From NCBI RefSeq assembly GCF_963259705.1, contig NC_081846.1, positions 93,012,641-93,076,640 on the forward strand: a stretch of 64,000 bases of DNA. Reading direction: 5' to 3'. Positions 33,902 to 44,334 of this stretch are shown here, piece after piece. The position numbers were made by a program, and so were the translations under genes. This DNA comes from Myotis daubentonii. Lineage: Eukaryota > Chordata > Mammalia > Chiroptera > Vespertilionidae. The first letter of the stretch is position 1, and each line of letters opens with the position of its first letter. Under the pieces are notes generated by a model, which made no database searches, was not told the origin of the DNA, and worked only from the letters and a program-made list of their open reading frames with translations.

Positions 33902-34538
33902 GTAGAGGCCTGGTGCACGGGTGGGTGCCGGCTGGTTTGCCCTGAAGGGTGTCCTGGATCAGGGTGGGGGTCCCCACTGGGCTGCCTGGCCAGACTGGGT
34001 GAGGGGATGATGGCTGTTTGCAGCTGGTCACACACCCTGATTCAGGGTGGGGGTCCCCACTGGGGTGCCTGGTCAGTCTGGGTGAGGGGCTGAGGGCTGT
34101 TTTCAGGCTGAGGGTGACTGAAGCTCCCAACTGCTCCTTTTTTTCTTTTTTTAAATTTTATTCTGGGCCAGCTTTAGCTTTGAGGCTTGGCTCCAGCTCT
34201 TCGGCCTCCGCTGCTGAAAGTAGGTTTTTTGCCTTTGCTTACAATGTTGCGATCCTGCTGGCTGAAGCCCGGTGGACTAAAACAGGTTTTTGGGGTTTTG
34301 TTTAGCTTCTATATTTGTTACATATTTGCTTAGAGTTGCAGCTCAGAGGCCTGCAGCGGCAGGCGGGGAACATTGGAGTCCTCCGTCACTGAAGCAAGCA
34401 AGCCTCATGTTAGTTTCAAGCTGCCTGGCTGCCGGCCGCCATCTTGGCTGGCAGTTAATTTGCATATTGCCCTGATTAGCCAATGGGAAGGGTAACAGTC
34501 GTATGTTAATTACCATGTTTCTCTTTTATTAGATAGGA
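33902..34538 (-). mobile_element. HeliBat (637 bp), head to tail with the previous one
   Basis: On the minus strand it starts TCCTATCTAATAAAAGAGAA at 34538 and ends near GGCACCCACCCGTGCACCAGGCCTCTA at 33903; the last base of CTAG is altered. Near the 5' end it carries CAAGATGGCGGCCGGC, a YY1-type site. The segment at about 34135-34450 is neither minisatellite nor standard HeliBat end sequence and may be captured host DNA. Confidence 0.85.
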
Positions 34539-34614
34539 TATTTCTAATATTTTTTCTCTCAACATTTCCCTGGCTTCCTCAACCAGTGCTCATACACATG
34601 CTCTTGCCTTGGTA

Positions 34615-34805
34615 ATGGCTGGTATTTACTGAGCACCGGCTAATGGCCAGGTCCTCTTCTAAGCACTTTGAATGCATTAGTGTGAGCAATCCTCCAAAAC
34701 AGCTAAATAGTTAACACTGTTATTGTTCCCCATTACAGACCGGGGCCTGAGGCACAGAGAGGGAAGGTCATGCCCCCATGTCACACAGCAGTACACCTCA
34801 CCACA
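34615..34805 (+). mobile_element. MIR SINE
   Basis: Recognisable MIR blocks run in order: TTACTGAGCACC, GGCCAGGTCCTCTTCTAAGC, ACTTTGAATGCATTA, CCCCATTACAGACCGGGGCCTGAGGCACAGAGAGG, then TCACACAGCA. It is an ancient mammalian repeat. Confidence 0.85.
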
Positions 34806-34984
34806 GGACGCTGCAGCTCAGAGCCCAGCACCAAGGCCCACACTCCTTAAACACTGCTACACTGCCAGGTCTGCTTTCAGGTTTCAACAAGTACTTCTTG
34901 AACACCTACAACTTGCCAAGCACTGTGGCGGAGGGAGAGAGGAATTTAAAAAACACCAGCAACAGACAGATGTCGCCCTAGGAG

Positions 34985-35880
34985 CTAACCCACTCACCTG
35001 AATGATTGCAATAGCTTCCTAACTCCTGACGCCTCCACCTTCTGACTTCTGTTTTTCTAAAGATCCTGTTAAATATCCCTCCTAGGCTCCGAACCCTCCT
35101 CTAAGCTCCACTCTCCTTCATAACACAGGGCAAATCAGCAGAATGAGGCACTTTTTCCCAGAACCCCGCTGCCTTCCCCACCATCACCTGTCTTACAACT
35201 TCCCCCTTTGGGCGAGCAGCTCTGGAACCTCACCATCTGCAAGCAGACCTGCCCCTCTGCCCACAGGGCCTGGCGCTGCCCTCCCTCCACCAGAGCACTC
35301 TTCCTCGAGGCCCCCTCCCATTACTGGTCTCTGGTTCCTTTTTCCTGCAGATTTTCCTCGAATGTCACCTTGCAGCGAAGCAGGCCCTGAACACCCTTTT
35401 TTAAAAAAATATATATATTTTATTGATTTTTCACAGAGAGGAAGAGAGAGTTAGAAACATCGATGAGAGAGAAACATCAATGAGCTGCCTCCTACACACC
35501 CCCTCCTAGGGATGTGCCCGCCACCAAGGTATCGAACCCAGGAATCAAACCCAGGACCCTTCAGTCCGCAGGCCAACACTCTATCCACTGAGCCAAACCG
35601 GTTAGGACTGATCACCCTTTTAAAGAGGTGCACCAATTCCCCAGTGACACTTTCATCCCCTCAACTGCCCCCACTCCAGCAAACTATGGGCTAGGTGTCA
35701 GTTGTTAAGCTTTCTGTTAATTAAACTGTGAATCTTTCCCACTGACATGTGGTCATGAGAACAGCAGAGTGCGCGTATTTTGTCCATCACTATATTCCTA
35801 ATGCCTAGAATGGGTCTGTCACATAGTAGGTGCACAACTCACATTTGTTGAATGAATAAATGTATCTTACCCTGAAGGAT
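34985..35880 (+). mobile_element. L2 3' end, interrupted by a VES SINE
   Basis: Typical L2 3' features are visible: CTTCCTAACTCCTGAC near the start, AATGTCACCTTGCAGCGAAGCAGG, and after the SINE ACTATATTCCTAATGCCTAGAATGGG..GTCACATAGTAGGTGC..TTGTTGAATGAATAAATG. Divergence is high, as expected of this ancient family. Confidence 0.7.
35401..35610 (-). mobile_element. VES SINE with 9-bp TSD
   Basis: On the minus strand it reads from CCTAACCGGTTTGGCTCAGTGGATAGAG to an A-rich tail at 35401. CACCCTTTT flanks it at 35392-35400 and 35613-35621. It is inserted in an L2. Confidence 0.93.
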
Positions 35881-36708
35881 CCCTTCTGTTTAGAAATCTT
35901 AAAATAAGCTGCCTTCTCCCCACCTCTACCCAGGAAACAATTGACATTGAAAGAGCTACATGAGCCAAACCTCAGGCCAAGCTGATCTCAGGGTAGTTCC
36001 TGCAGAGGATGCGATGGGGAGTCTTGGGCATCAGCGGCTGTGTGAGGTTTTTTAAGAATCAGGAGTAGAAAAGCTGTCTGGGAGGAGACACGGGGCTGAG
36101 CACAGAAGCAAGAGCATGTATTCGGTCTAAATCGCAGCATTTCTGCTTACTAGCGCAGTGGCTGCCCCCTTGAGCCCAGGAGCAGGCTCCTCGCCCCCCT
36201 GAGCCTGCTCCCTGGTCTGTAGGATGACAGCAGTGTCCCCCGGAAATGCTGTGAGGCAACATGGAGTTATGTATGTAACAGGTGAACTGCACCCACAGGT
36301 GGTGCTCAGCAGTGTGACTTCCGCTTTTGCTCGCCTTTGGAAGGTGGGGAGGAGCTGGAAGAGCATGAGGGAGCAGGCGGGTCCTCACAGTGGCCTGCGC
36401 ATGCACAGACATATCCCCAGCACAGCCCCCAGCCGGCTGACAGACAGCGAATTCACAGGCGAACGCAGTGTGCTTTCTGACAGCAAACATTTCAAGAGTT
36501 CATTCATCTTTTCCATATCCCACGAGGACCCAGCAAATGCAAATGAGCCTGGTGCCAGCGAGAGGCATTAAGCCTCAGCTCAGGTGTTGTCGGTAGCATC
36601 ACTTCCCCCTTATGTGATACCAAGGTCTTGCCCAAGAGTTTTATGGCTGAGTGGTATGTTCCCAGCCACACCAAAAGGTCCCCTGGGTGGGGCAGGAGCG
36701 GTCCCTAT
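35881..36708. other. Old DNA with MIR-like debris, no gene recognised
   Basis: The stretch GGTCTGTAGGATGACAGCAG..TGCTGTGAGGCAACATGGAG (36216-36265) resembles a decayed MIR. A 115-codon plus frame (36224-36571) overlaps a 143-codon minus frame. Neither has a recognisable domain. Confidence 0.3.
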
Positions 36709-36904
36709 TTTTTTAAATATTTTTTTAATTTTTTTACAGAGAGGAAGGGAGAGGGATAGAGAGTTAGAAACATTGATGAGAGAGAAACATCAATCAGCTG
36801 CCTCTTGCACACCCCCTATTGGGGATGTGTCCTCAACCAAGGTACATGCCCTTGAGCAGAATCGAACCCGGGACCCTTCAGTCTGCAGGCCAACGCTCTA
36901 TCCA
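36709..36904 (-). mobile_element. VES SINE
   Basis: The minus-strand SINE body is clear: B-box region GGTTCGATTCTGC, GGGCATGTACCTTGG, ATCAATGTTTCTAACTCTCTATCCC, then an A/T-rich tail. GTCCCT occurs on both sides and may be a short target duplication. The 5' end (tRNA head) is truncated. Confidence 0.88.
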
Positions 36905-37264
36905 GTCCCTCTTTTGCATGACTCTAACAATTTCCAGGTGTATGGCTCTGGCACGGGCATCATTTCCCTGCTGCTCAGAGTGGCCCGTGAGGTGAGCACG
37001 AGAAACAAGGTCAGGGCTAATCTCCCACCTTCTGAATGAGGAGACAGACTTGGAGTGATTCCATGTCTCACCCACGCTCCCGGGTCCAGAAAGTGGCTGA
37101 TGCACACCAACTGCCCTCACCCAGGTCTAGCACCGCTCCCTCCCTCACACTGCACTTGTGTGTCTCCACACTCAGGAGCTCCTGGGTAGAGTCAAACAGA
37201 ATCAATGTGCCTAAAAGTTTCCTGACAGTTACTACTGCCACTCCTTGGTAAGGACTAGAGGCTA

Positions 37265-37500
37265 GGAGCAGCCCTAGGTACATTGCATACACTGTTTGCT
37301 TTTCTAAACCTCAACACAACCCTGTGGGTATTACTGCCCACCCCTATGGTCCTCTTTAAAGACAAAGAAATTGACACCAAATTGAGACCAAGAAAGGTAA
37401 GTAACTTGATCAGGGTCATGCAGCTAGAACGTGCTAGAAGTGCAATGGGTAGTCAGTGACCTCAAAACCAAGCTCTTCCCACTGAGCTGGGACACCTCTT
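37265..37500 (+). mobile_element. MIR SINE
   Basis: MIR landmarks are CCTAGGTACATTGCATACACT, CAACACAACCCTGTGGGTATTACTG, AAAGACAAAGAAATTGA, and GTAAGTAACTTGATCAGGGTCATGCAGCTAG. Confidence 0.8.
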
Positions 37501-37599
37501 GGAGCCATGCAGAGGGTCTGCCTGGGCAGTGGGGGTCTCCCCTTCCGCAGAGCTCAGGGGGGAAGCTCACTGCAGGACACTGGATCTTTCCTGACCCAA

Positions 37600-37790
37600 G
37601 GAGAGGTGTTAAACACTGTGAGCTGCATTTGAATGCCAGTTCCACAAGGAAAAGGTCTCATCAACTCAGGCAAACTTCCTGAAAGTTGGTTTCCAATCTA
37701 CTAAACGAGGCTGCTGGCACCTGCCGTACAAAGTTACTGGGAGGGGCATGAAATAGTCAGTGAAAATCACCCAGCACTAGGATGTGGAAG
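37600..37790 (+). mobile_element. Probable MIR/MIR3-like fragment
   Basis: CATTTGAATGCCAGTTCC, CAAACTTCCTGAAAG, AATCTACTAAACGAGGCTGC, AAAGTTACTGGGAGGGGCATGAAATAGTCAGTGAAAATCACCCAGCAC follow the MIR order (cut at this length by the repeat end). The match is weaker than in the previous element. Confidence 0.5.
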
Positions 37791-39984
37791 GCCCTGATGC
37801 CCACATAAACGAAGCGATGACCCCAGGGGCTGGGCAGGGAGACGGGCATGACAGGAGGTTAGATGAGCAGTCACCAGAGAAGGCCCAGGGAGGGGGGCTG
37901 GCATGGAGAGAGGCAAGGAGAAGGGCAGGGGACAGGCAAGCAGAGTGGAGTGGAGGCCGAAGGCTGGCTGTGACCATACTTTCCGCTAGCAGGATCGGAG
38001 GTGTGGACATTTCTAAACAAACTTATCCATGGCTTCTGTATGGGTTGTCCATGTTCAGGCAGGAGGCACACACAAGACCCAGCCTGTCCAGTCCTGGCTT
38101 CTGTCCCAGAAATCGGTCCCCCTGTCCATCACAGTGGGAAGTGTGGCCTTGAACCCACCATCTCTCCCCAAACTTGTCGAGTTCCTCAATTACAAACAGA
38201 CCTCCCTCCCGATGGCCCAGGCTCTGGCCCGGGCTTTCTCACTCCTCTTCCCCACCAAGGAGCACGTCCCCTCCTGTGAGAGGCAGCCGTGCACTGTGGC
38301 TGGGCTGATCAGTTGAGGAACAGGGGAGGGGAGGTGGCCACCTTCATCCTTCACAAAGCAGCAGCGTCACTCTCCCCCGGGGTTGGAAGGACAGGGAGCC
38401 CACAGGCACTTGGGCTGGCCCACTGCCTTCCAAGGCTGCTTTGCTCTGCCTCCTCCCTCCCCTCCCCTCCGGTGAGCAGACAGCTGCCTACCTGTGCAGG
38501 TGCAGAAGGCACAGCCCTCTCCTGAGCCTTGGCAGCGGCCCAGCTCCTAGGTCCCCGGGCTGGGGCTGATATGCGTGGCTATTGTGGGCATTCTGGTCCT
38601 GTTCTCCTCCTCAGAGTGACACAGCTAGCGTGGGGAATTAGGTCCCAGCTCTGTCAGCAGTCCCGAGGTCCCTCAGGGCCAAGGCAGAACCTCCAACAGG
38701 CCATTCGGTGCTGACATGGGATGAACATCTGCGGCCTCTGATTCCACCTGTAGACAAACAGGGCTCTGCAGGTTCATTTATCCCCCAATGGCCAAGGCTG
38801 CCGGCACAGGGAGGGTGACACGTGTTTGCTTGGTGGATAAAAATGAGTGAAGAAACACATAAGTGAATCAAACCAGAGCCATCTAAGAACTCTGCTGTGA
38901 TGACCATTCCGAAATGAAATGTTCAGATAGCAAACTCCCTATTGTATCCCTTATCCTCTCAGCTGTAAACACTCCCAGGCACTTCCACCTGCTCCTTTAG
39001 GCAGGTCCCCGGCTTCAGGCCCTGGCAGGATGAAGGACAGTGTGAGTGGTAAGTTCTCCTCTTTGTTTTTTTTAGATAAAAAACTTAATTCAAAAGTTCA
39101 GATGCACCAAGGGAGGACCCGAGCAGGGCTGGGCCCACATACAGGGTCTGGGAAGGGCTTTCTCATCTCTGCATTCCTTGTGGCTCTGCCTAAAGCTTCC
39201 TGGAGTCGCCCCAGACTTTCTAACTCAGTGGCTAGAGGAGGGGCCCGCCCAGAAAACGCCATTTATAAGGAGCAAGCGCTGCAGTGGTTTTGATACAGGT
39301 GATCTGAGAATCACACTTTCAAAACATGGCAGTAGGTGTTTAGAAAACAATCCTAAGTCAAATGTAATTTGCTGTGATTTCGGAGCCCTGCTCTGGACTG
39401 AAGTGCTCTGAAGATCAAGTGTATTTGATTCTCCATTCAGGACTAATGGGCGCAGTCACTTCTCCTCAGCGTGGAGAGCCCATTAGGAGAGCAGATGAGC
39501 CCAGTATTTAGAAGATCAAGATGTGTTTAGAAAATCATTTATGAAGCCTCCTGCCAGGACGGCTAAAAGCAGTTCCAGGGCAGAGAGAAAGGGGGAGGGT
39601 GAATCTCTCCGTGCTCACACCTGCCTGAGCCACAGGGGCTGCACTCATCTCACTTCTGCAAACACAGGGATCTCTGTTCAGCTATTTCACCAGTATGGGA
39701 AAAGTGGGCCCAACTGAGAATAAAGTCAAATCTAGAAGTTCTCTAGAGTGCCGTTTCCTCTATATTTACACTAAATGTTTTCCTTTGTTTCTTTGTCTGT
39801 CTGGTTTATTTGTTTTCGCTCATTTGTTCGTTTTTCGTGACAATAGGGTGATCGTTGTGTCCGGACATGGACTGGAGCCCCAGCCCTTCCCAGCCCAGCA
39901 TCCGAGAGCGTTCGTCACACTGTCCCACTGCGGAGCCAGGTGTGTTACACACAAGCGTTCAGACTCCTTCAGAATCCCCAGCCA
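37791..39984. other. GC-rich single-copy-looking DNA, no gene recognised
   Basis: About 2.2 kb with many short overlapping frames on both strands and none recognisable. A splice-like microexon is possible at 39001-39048: pyrimidine-rich CACCTGCTCCTTTAG before it and G|GTAAGT after it, with ATG inside. A T-rich stretch at 39775-39835 precedes the L1. Overall this is ordinary intergenic or intronic DNA. Confidence 0.3.
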
Positions 39985-40931
39985 AAATCAAGATGCACAT
40001 CAAACAACCAGACTCATCAACAAACAAAGAGAAAGGACACACATAAATAAAATCAGACATGAAATCAGAGAATTAACTATTGACATCACAGAAATACAAA
40101 GGATTATAAGAAAATATTACAAACAACTATATGCCAATAAATGGGACAACCTTGGTGAAATGGACAAATTCCTAGAAACATACAATCTTCCAAAAATGAA
40201 TCAGGAAGTATCAGAAAGCCTGAATAGACTAATAAAAACTAATGAAATTGAAGCAGTAATAGAAAAACACCCAGCTAACAGAAGTCTGGACTGGATTGCT
40301 TCATAGCTGGATTTGAACAAACATTCAAAGAAGAGCTAGCACCTACACTCCTCAAACTTTTCCAAATAATCCAAGAGGAAGGAGCACTTCCAAGCTCTTT
40401 TCATAAGGCCAGCATTACCCTGATTCCAAAACCAGATAAAGCCACTACAAAGAAAGAGAATTACAGGCCAATATGTTTGAAGAACACAGATGCTAAAAAC
40501 CTCAACAAAATATTAGCAAATCAGATCTAGCAATATATTTAAAAAATCATACACTATAATTGAGTGGGATTTATTCCAGGGATGCAAGGCTGGTGCAATA
40601 TTCACAAATCAATAAACATGTTACATCACATAAACAAAGTGAAAGACAAAAATCACATGATCTTATTAATAGATGCAGAAAAAGCATCCGACAAAAATCT
40701 AACACTCAGTTTTGATAAAACCTCTCAGGAAAGTGGGAATAGAGGGAACATATCTCAACATGATAAAGGCCATATATTACAAACCTACAGCCAACATCTA
40801 CTCAATGGGCAAAAACTAAAACCATTTCCCCTAAGAACAGGAACAAGACAGGGATGTCCACTTTCACCACTCTTATTCAACATAGTACTGGAAGTGCTAG
40901 TCATAGTGATTAGACAACAAGAAGAAATAAA
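39985..40931 (+). mobile_element. Old L1, 5' half of a split element
   Basis: ORF2 similarity starts around 40005 (RLINKQRERTHINKIRHEIRE) and passes through the RT region, with [17 protein letters not shown] at 40564-40620. It breaks off at CAAGAAGAAATAAA (40931), in the codons just before the FADD box. Several stops and frameshifts are present. The same element resumes at 58637. Confidence 0.85.
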
Positions 40932-42555
40932 TGCGACAAGATGGTGGCGATATAGGCAGACGCATCCCAGGTCCTCTCCCGGAGCAAATGGAGTAAGCAG
41001 CTGAAACTAATAACATCCATCCCAAATTGGCGAAACTACTCAGCTGGTGAGATGGTTTGCAGCCGGGAAGGGCAGAGCTCCCCTGGAAAGGTAAAAAACC
41101 AGGGATCTGGGCAGGAAATTTTGCCAGACCTCTGAGCCCAGAGGGTTCAAGGGAGACCGTGTGGCAGACAGCCGTATCCCTTGGGACAGGCACAGCCCCT
41201 GACTGGAGAAAGGAGATCTGCAGGATTCCTGGTGCCACTGGGGGATTTGAGATCTGGGTTCTGTGATCACAGAGGACTGAGCCTAAAGGGGGCATCCTGA
41301 AGAGCTGACCAGAGCATGCAGTGCCGGTAATAGAAGAGCTTGTAGAAAGTCAGCGGCCGGCGTTTGCTCATTTATTTTCACTGAATCCTGTTCATAAGAC
41401 ATTTCGGATACAGACACTCACCTGTGCTGACGAGAGGGAGAAGGTGCGGACAAGTGGAATCTGGGGAGAGACTGAGGAGAGAGGGGAAGCCGGGAGAGGT
41501 GGCAGCGAATTGAGTGCTGAGACACCCCTTGGCCCAGGACTGGGGCAGCCATTCTCTCTGGGGGGGGAGGACACCCCTACCTAGCCTCCAGGCAAGTAGC
41601 ACAGCCACACCCAGATTCCACCCTGAACAAGATCAAGGATTAAAATAATCTGATCAGTCCCTTGGAGTTAACAGGGTCTGGCCTATAGAGGGATTTTTCA
41701 ATCCCAGCAACAACACAGAGCAGGGTAACGATTAAAGAAACAGCTCTGGATAGTTGACCTCCCCAAACCAGTTTTAGGTGCGATAGAGAAGCCATATAGC
41801 CTCAGAGGCAAACCCCAGAACACTGCCACCCAGAGGCTGAGCCACAAACTGACTCTTTGCGAAACACAAAATAAGGCAGTCGGGGAAACAAATATGGCCT
41901 GCTTTAAAATAAGGACTGTGGTTTACAACACAGAGGAACAGTGTATCCCAGGGAAATTCAACACTCTTCTGAATACCTGGCAGGACTAAGGCGAGCCAGA
42001 CTGAAGAGTAGAAGAACCGAAGGACCTTCACTACTGCAATTTTTTTTTCTTTTTTCACCTTTTAACTAAGAAACCAATTTTTTTTCTTCTTTTTCCATCA
42101 CCTGATTTTACCCTTTTAATTACTACATTCTTATTTTTAACCAGTATTATTACTGCTACCATTTTACCATTTTTTAAAGTGCCATTTTATTTTCTCTTCA
42201 TTTTATTTTGGGATTAGTGTTCTCTATTCTATTTTCATCGTTCCTTTAGCATCAATTTTCCCTACCTCAATTTTACCTCCATGCTAAAACCCTCTCCCTC
42301 ACTTTTCCCCTTTTGTTGTCCTGTTTCTCTTACCCTATTCCTGCTTTAGAATTTCCCTATTCCTTCTGTTTACCTCCTGTCAAAATTTCACCCTACTTAT
42401 ATATCCTATTTCCAATCCACTTCTCTAAATCTTTATACACATACCCCTTACCTTCACTATCCAAAATGTTTTTCTTCTTTTATCTTTCTATTGTTTAGTT
42501 GCTGTTTCCTTATTGTTGAGCATATGGTTTTTTTGTTGATGTTGCTTGTTTTTTT

Positions 42556-42566
42556 GTGTGTGTGTC

Positions 42567-42614
<48 letters not shown>
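42556..42614. repeat. (TG)n microsatellite in L1#2 5' UTR
   Basis: A nearly pure TG tract follows TTTTTTGTGTGTGTGTCTGTGAG. Shorter versions occur at the same place in the other L1s (22920 as CA, 52732 as TG). Confidence 0.9.
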
Positions 42615-42618
<4 letters not shown>

Positions 42619-43400
42619 AGGACTGGTTGTGAGGCTGTTTTGCTTTTTCTTTTTATTTTTTTCTGCTGTTTTTTCCCCTCCCTCCACCCATCCCCCCAGT
42701 TATTTTTGTGCTTCAGTTTTCCCTTGCCTCTCTTGATATTAGTGGTTGTTTCTAGTTTGCATTCATCTCCAGGGAGCTGTTGCAGGAATTTGTTGGGATT
42801 AGTGGTTGTTCTATAGGAGTTTTCTCCTCATATAAATAGTCTCTTCCCCTCTTCCACTTCATTCTCTCTTTGCGCTCTTTTTTTTCTTTTCTTTTCTCTC
42901 TTTTATTTCTCCCCCTCCTTTTTCCCAATTTCATTTTTGCACTCCTGTTTTCGGTCCCTACTTTTCTTTTCTTTTCTTTTCTTTTTTCTCTTTTATCTTT
43001 TTCTCTTCTTTCTTGCTTATCCCCTAATTCTCTTAATTTGGGTGGTCATCTTTATTTGGGGTTATTAATATCGTGAATATATTTGTATTTAGTGCCTGGT
43101 ACGTGGTACCTTGTTGTGTTGTATATTGTGCCTTTAAATCAACGCAGCAGATACAAGCAACAGCAGCCTCCTGAGCACCACACCCTCTGTCTGAGGAACA
43201 GCAGCTGTACGTGAAGCCTCCCCCCACCAGCCAGAAGAGCCACCACAGCTGTGAACAACACCCACCAGAGGAGCTGCTGCCAACTGAAGAGCAGCTGCTA
43301 CCGCAACCACCCGAGGAGCAACCACAGCCCAAGGAGTCACTGCCACCCAGGGAGCAGCCACTGAACGACTCAACGTCTAGATATGTCAGTGAGATCAAAC

Positions 43401-44286
43401 ATGGGTAGACAAAGAAACCCCCAAAGGAAAGAAAAAGAGGACTCGCAAGGAAAGCATCTAAGTGATACACAGGCATGCAACATGACAGAAAAAGAATTCA
43501 GAATAAGAGTCCAAGAGTGCATAAACCGGACGGAGGAAAAAATCAATAACATGGAAGAAGCTAGAAGAAACAGATGAAAAAATCAACAACTTAAGTAAGA
43601 CCCAAGAAGAAATTAAGAGCGATATAGCTGCAATAAAAAACACCATTGAAAGTATCAACATTAGACTAGAAGCGGATGACCGAATTGGTGAATTAGAAGA
43701 CAAGAAAGCAAAACACACCCAAACTGTAAAGCAATTGGAGAAAAAAATTAAAAGACAGGAGGAGAGCCTAAGGGAGCTTTGGGACAACATGAAATGAAAC
43801 AATATACGAATAATAGGGGTGCCAGAACAACAAAAAGATGAACAAGGATTAGAAAACCTACTCTAAGAAATAATATCAGAAAACTTCCCTGAGGTGAGGA
43901 AGAAAAAAGTCACACAAGCCCAGAGAGTCCCAAACAAGGTGAACCCGAAAAGACCCACACCAAGACACATCATAATTATCATGGCAAATGTTCAGGACAA
44001 AGAGAGAATCTTACAGGCTGCAAGAGAGAGACGAAAAGTTACATACAAGGGATCTCCCATTAGATTTCCAAAGATTTTTAAACAGAAACACATCAGGCCA
44101 GAAAAGAATGGACAGAAATTTAAAAAGTGATGCAAAGCAAAGGACTGAATCCAAGAATACTCTATCCAGCAAGGCTATCATTCAAAATTGAAGGGGAAAT
44201 AAGCAGCTTCACAGACAAAAAAAAGGCTAAGGGCGTTTACCACCACCAAGCCAGCAAAGCAAGATATGCTAAAGGGACTGGTGTAA
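43401..44286 (+). pseudogene. L1#2 ORF1, broken
   Basis: It starts MGRQRNPQRKEKED and ends at the TAA of 44284 after LKGTGV-like residues. The coiled coil carries only one 14-residue repeat and has a frame break there (43540-43580). Another stop lies at 43797 (AACATGAAATGA) and further changes follow. The conserved PKRPTPRHIIIIMANVQDK segment is at about 43950-44000. Confidence 0.85.
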
Positions 44287-44334
44287 AAACAAGAAATAAA
44301 ATGCTTAGAAAGAAAAAAGCCAAACAAAAAATAA

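Noticed and set aside
33094..33905. Plus-strand frames of 217 and 207 codons
   Set aside because: Both follow the GC-rich HeliBat minisatellite, show repeated CHAQSRA/THRAG-type residues, and have no domain.
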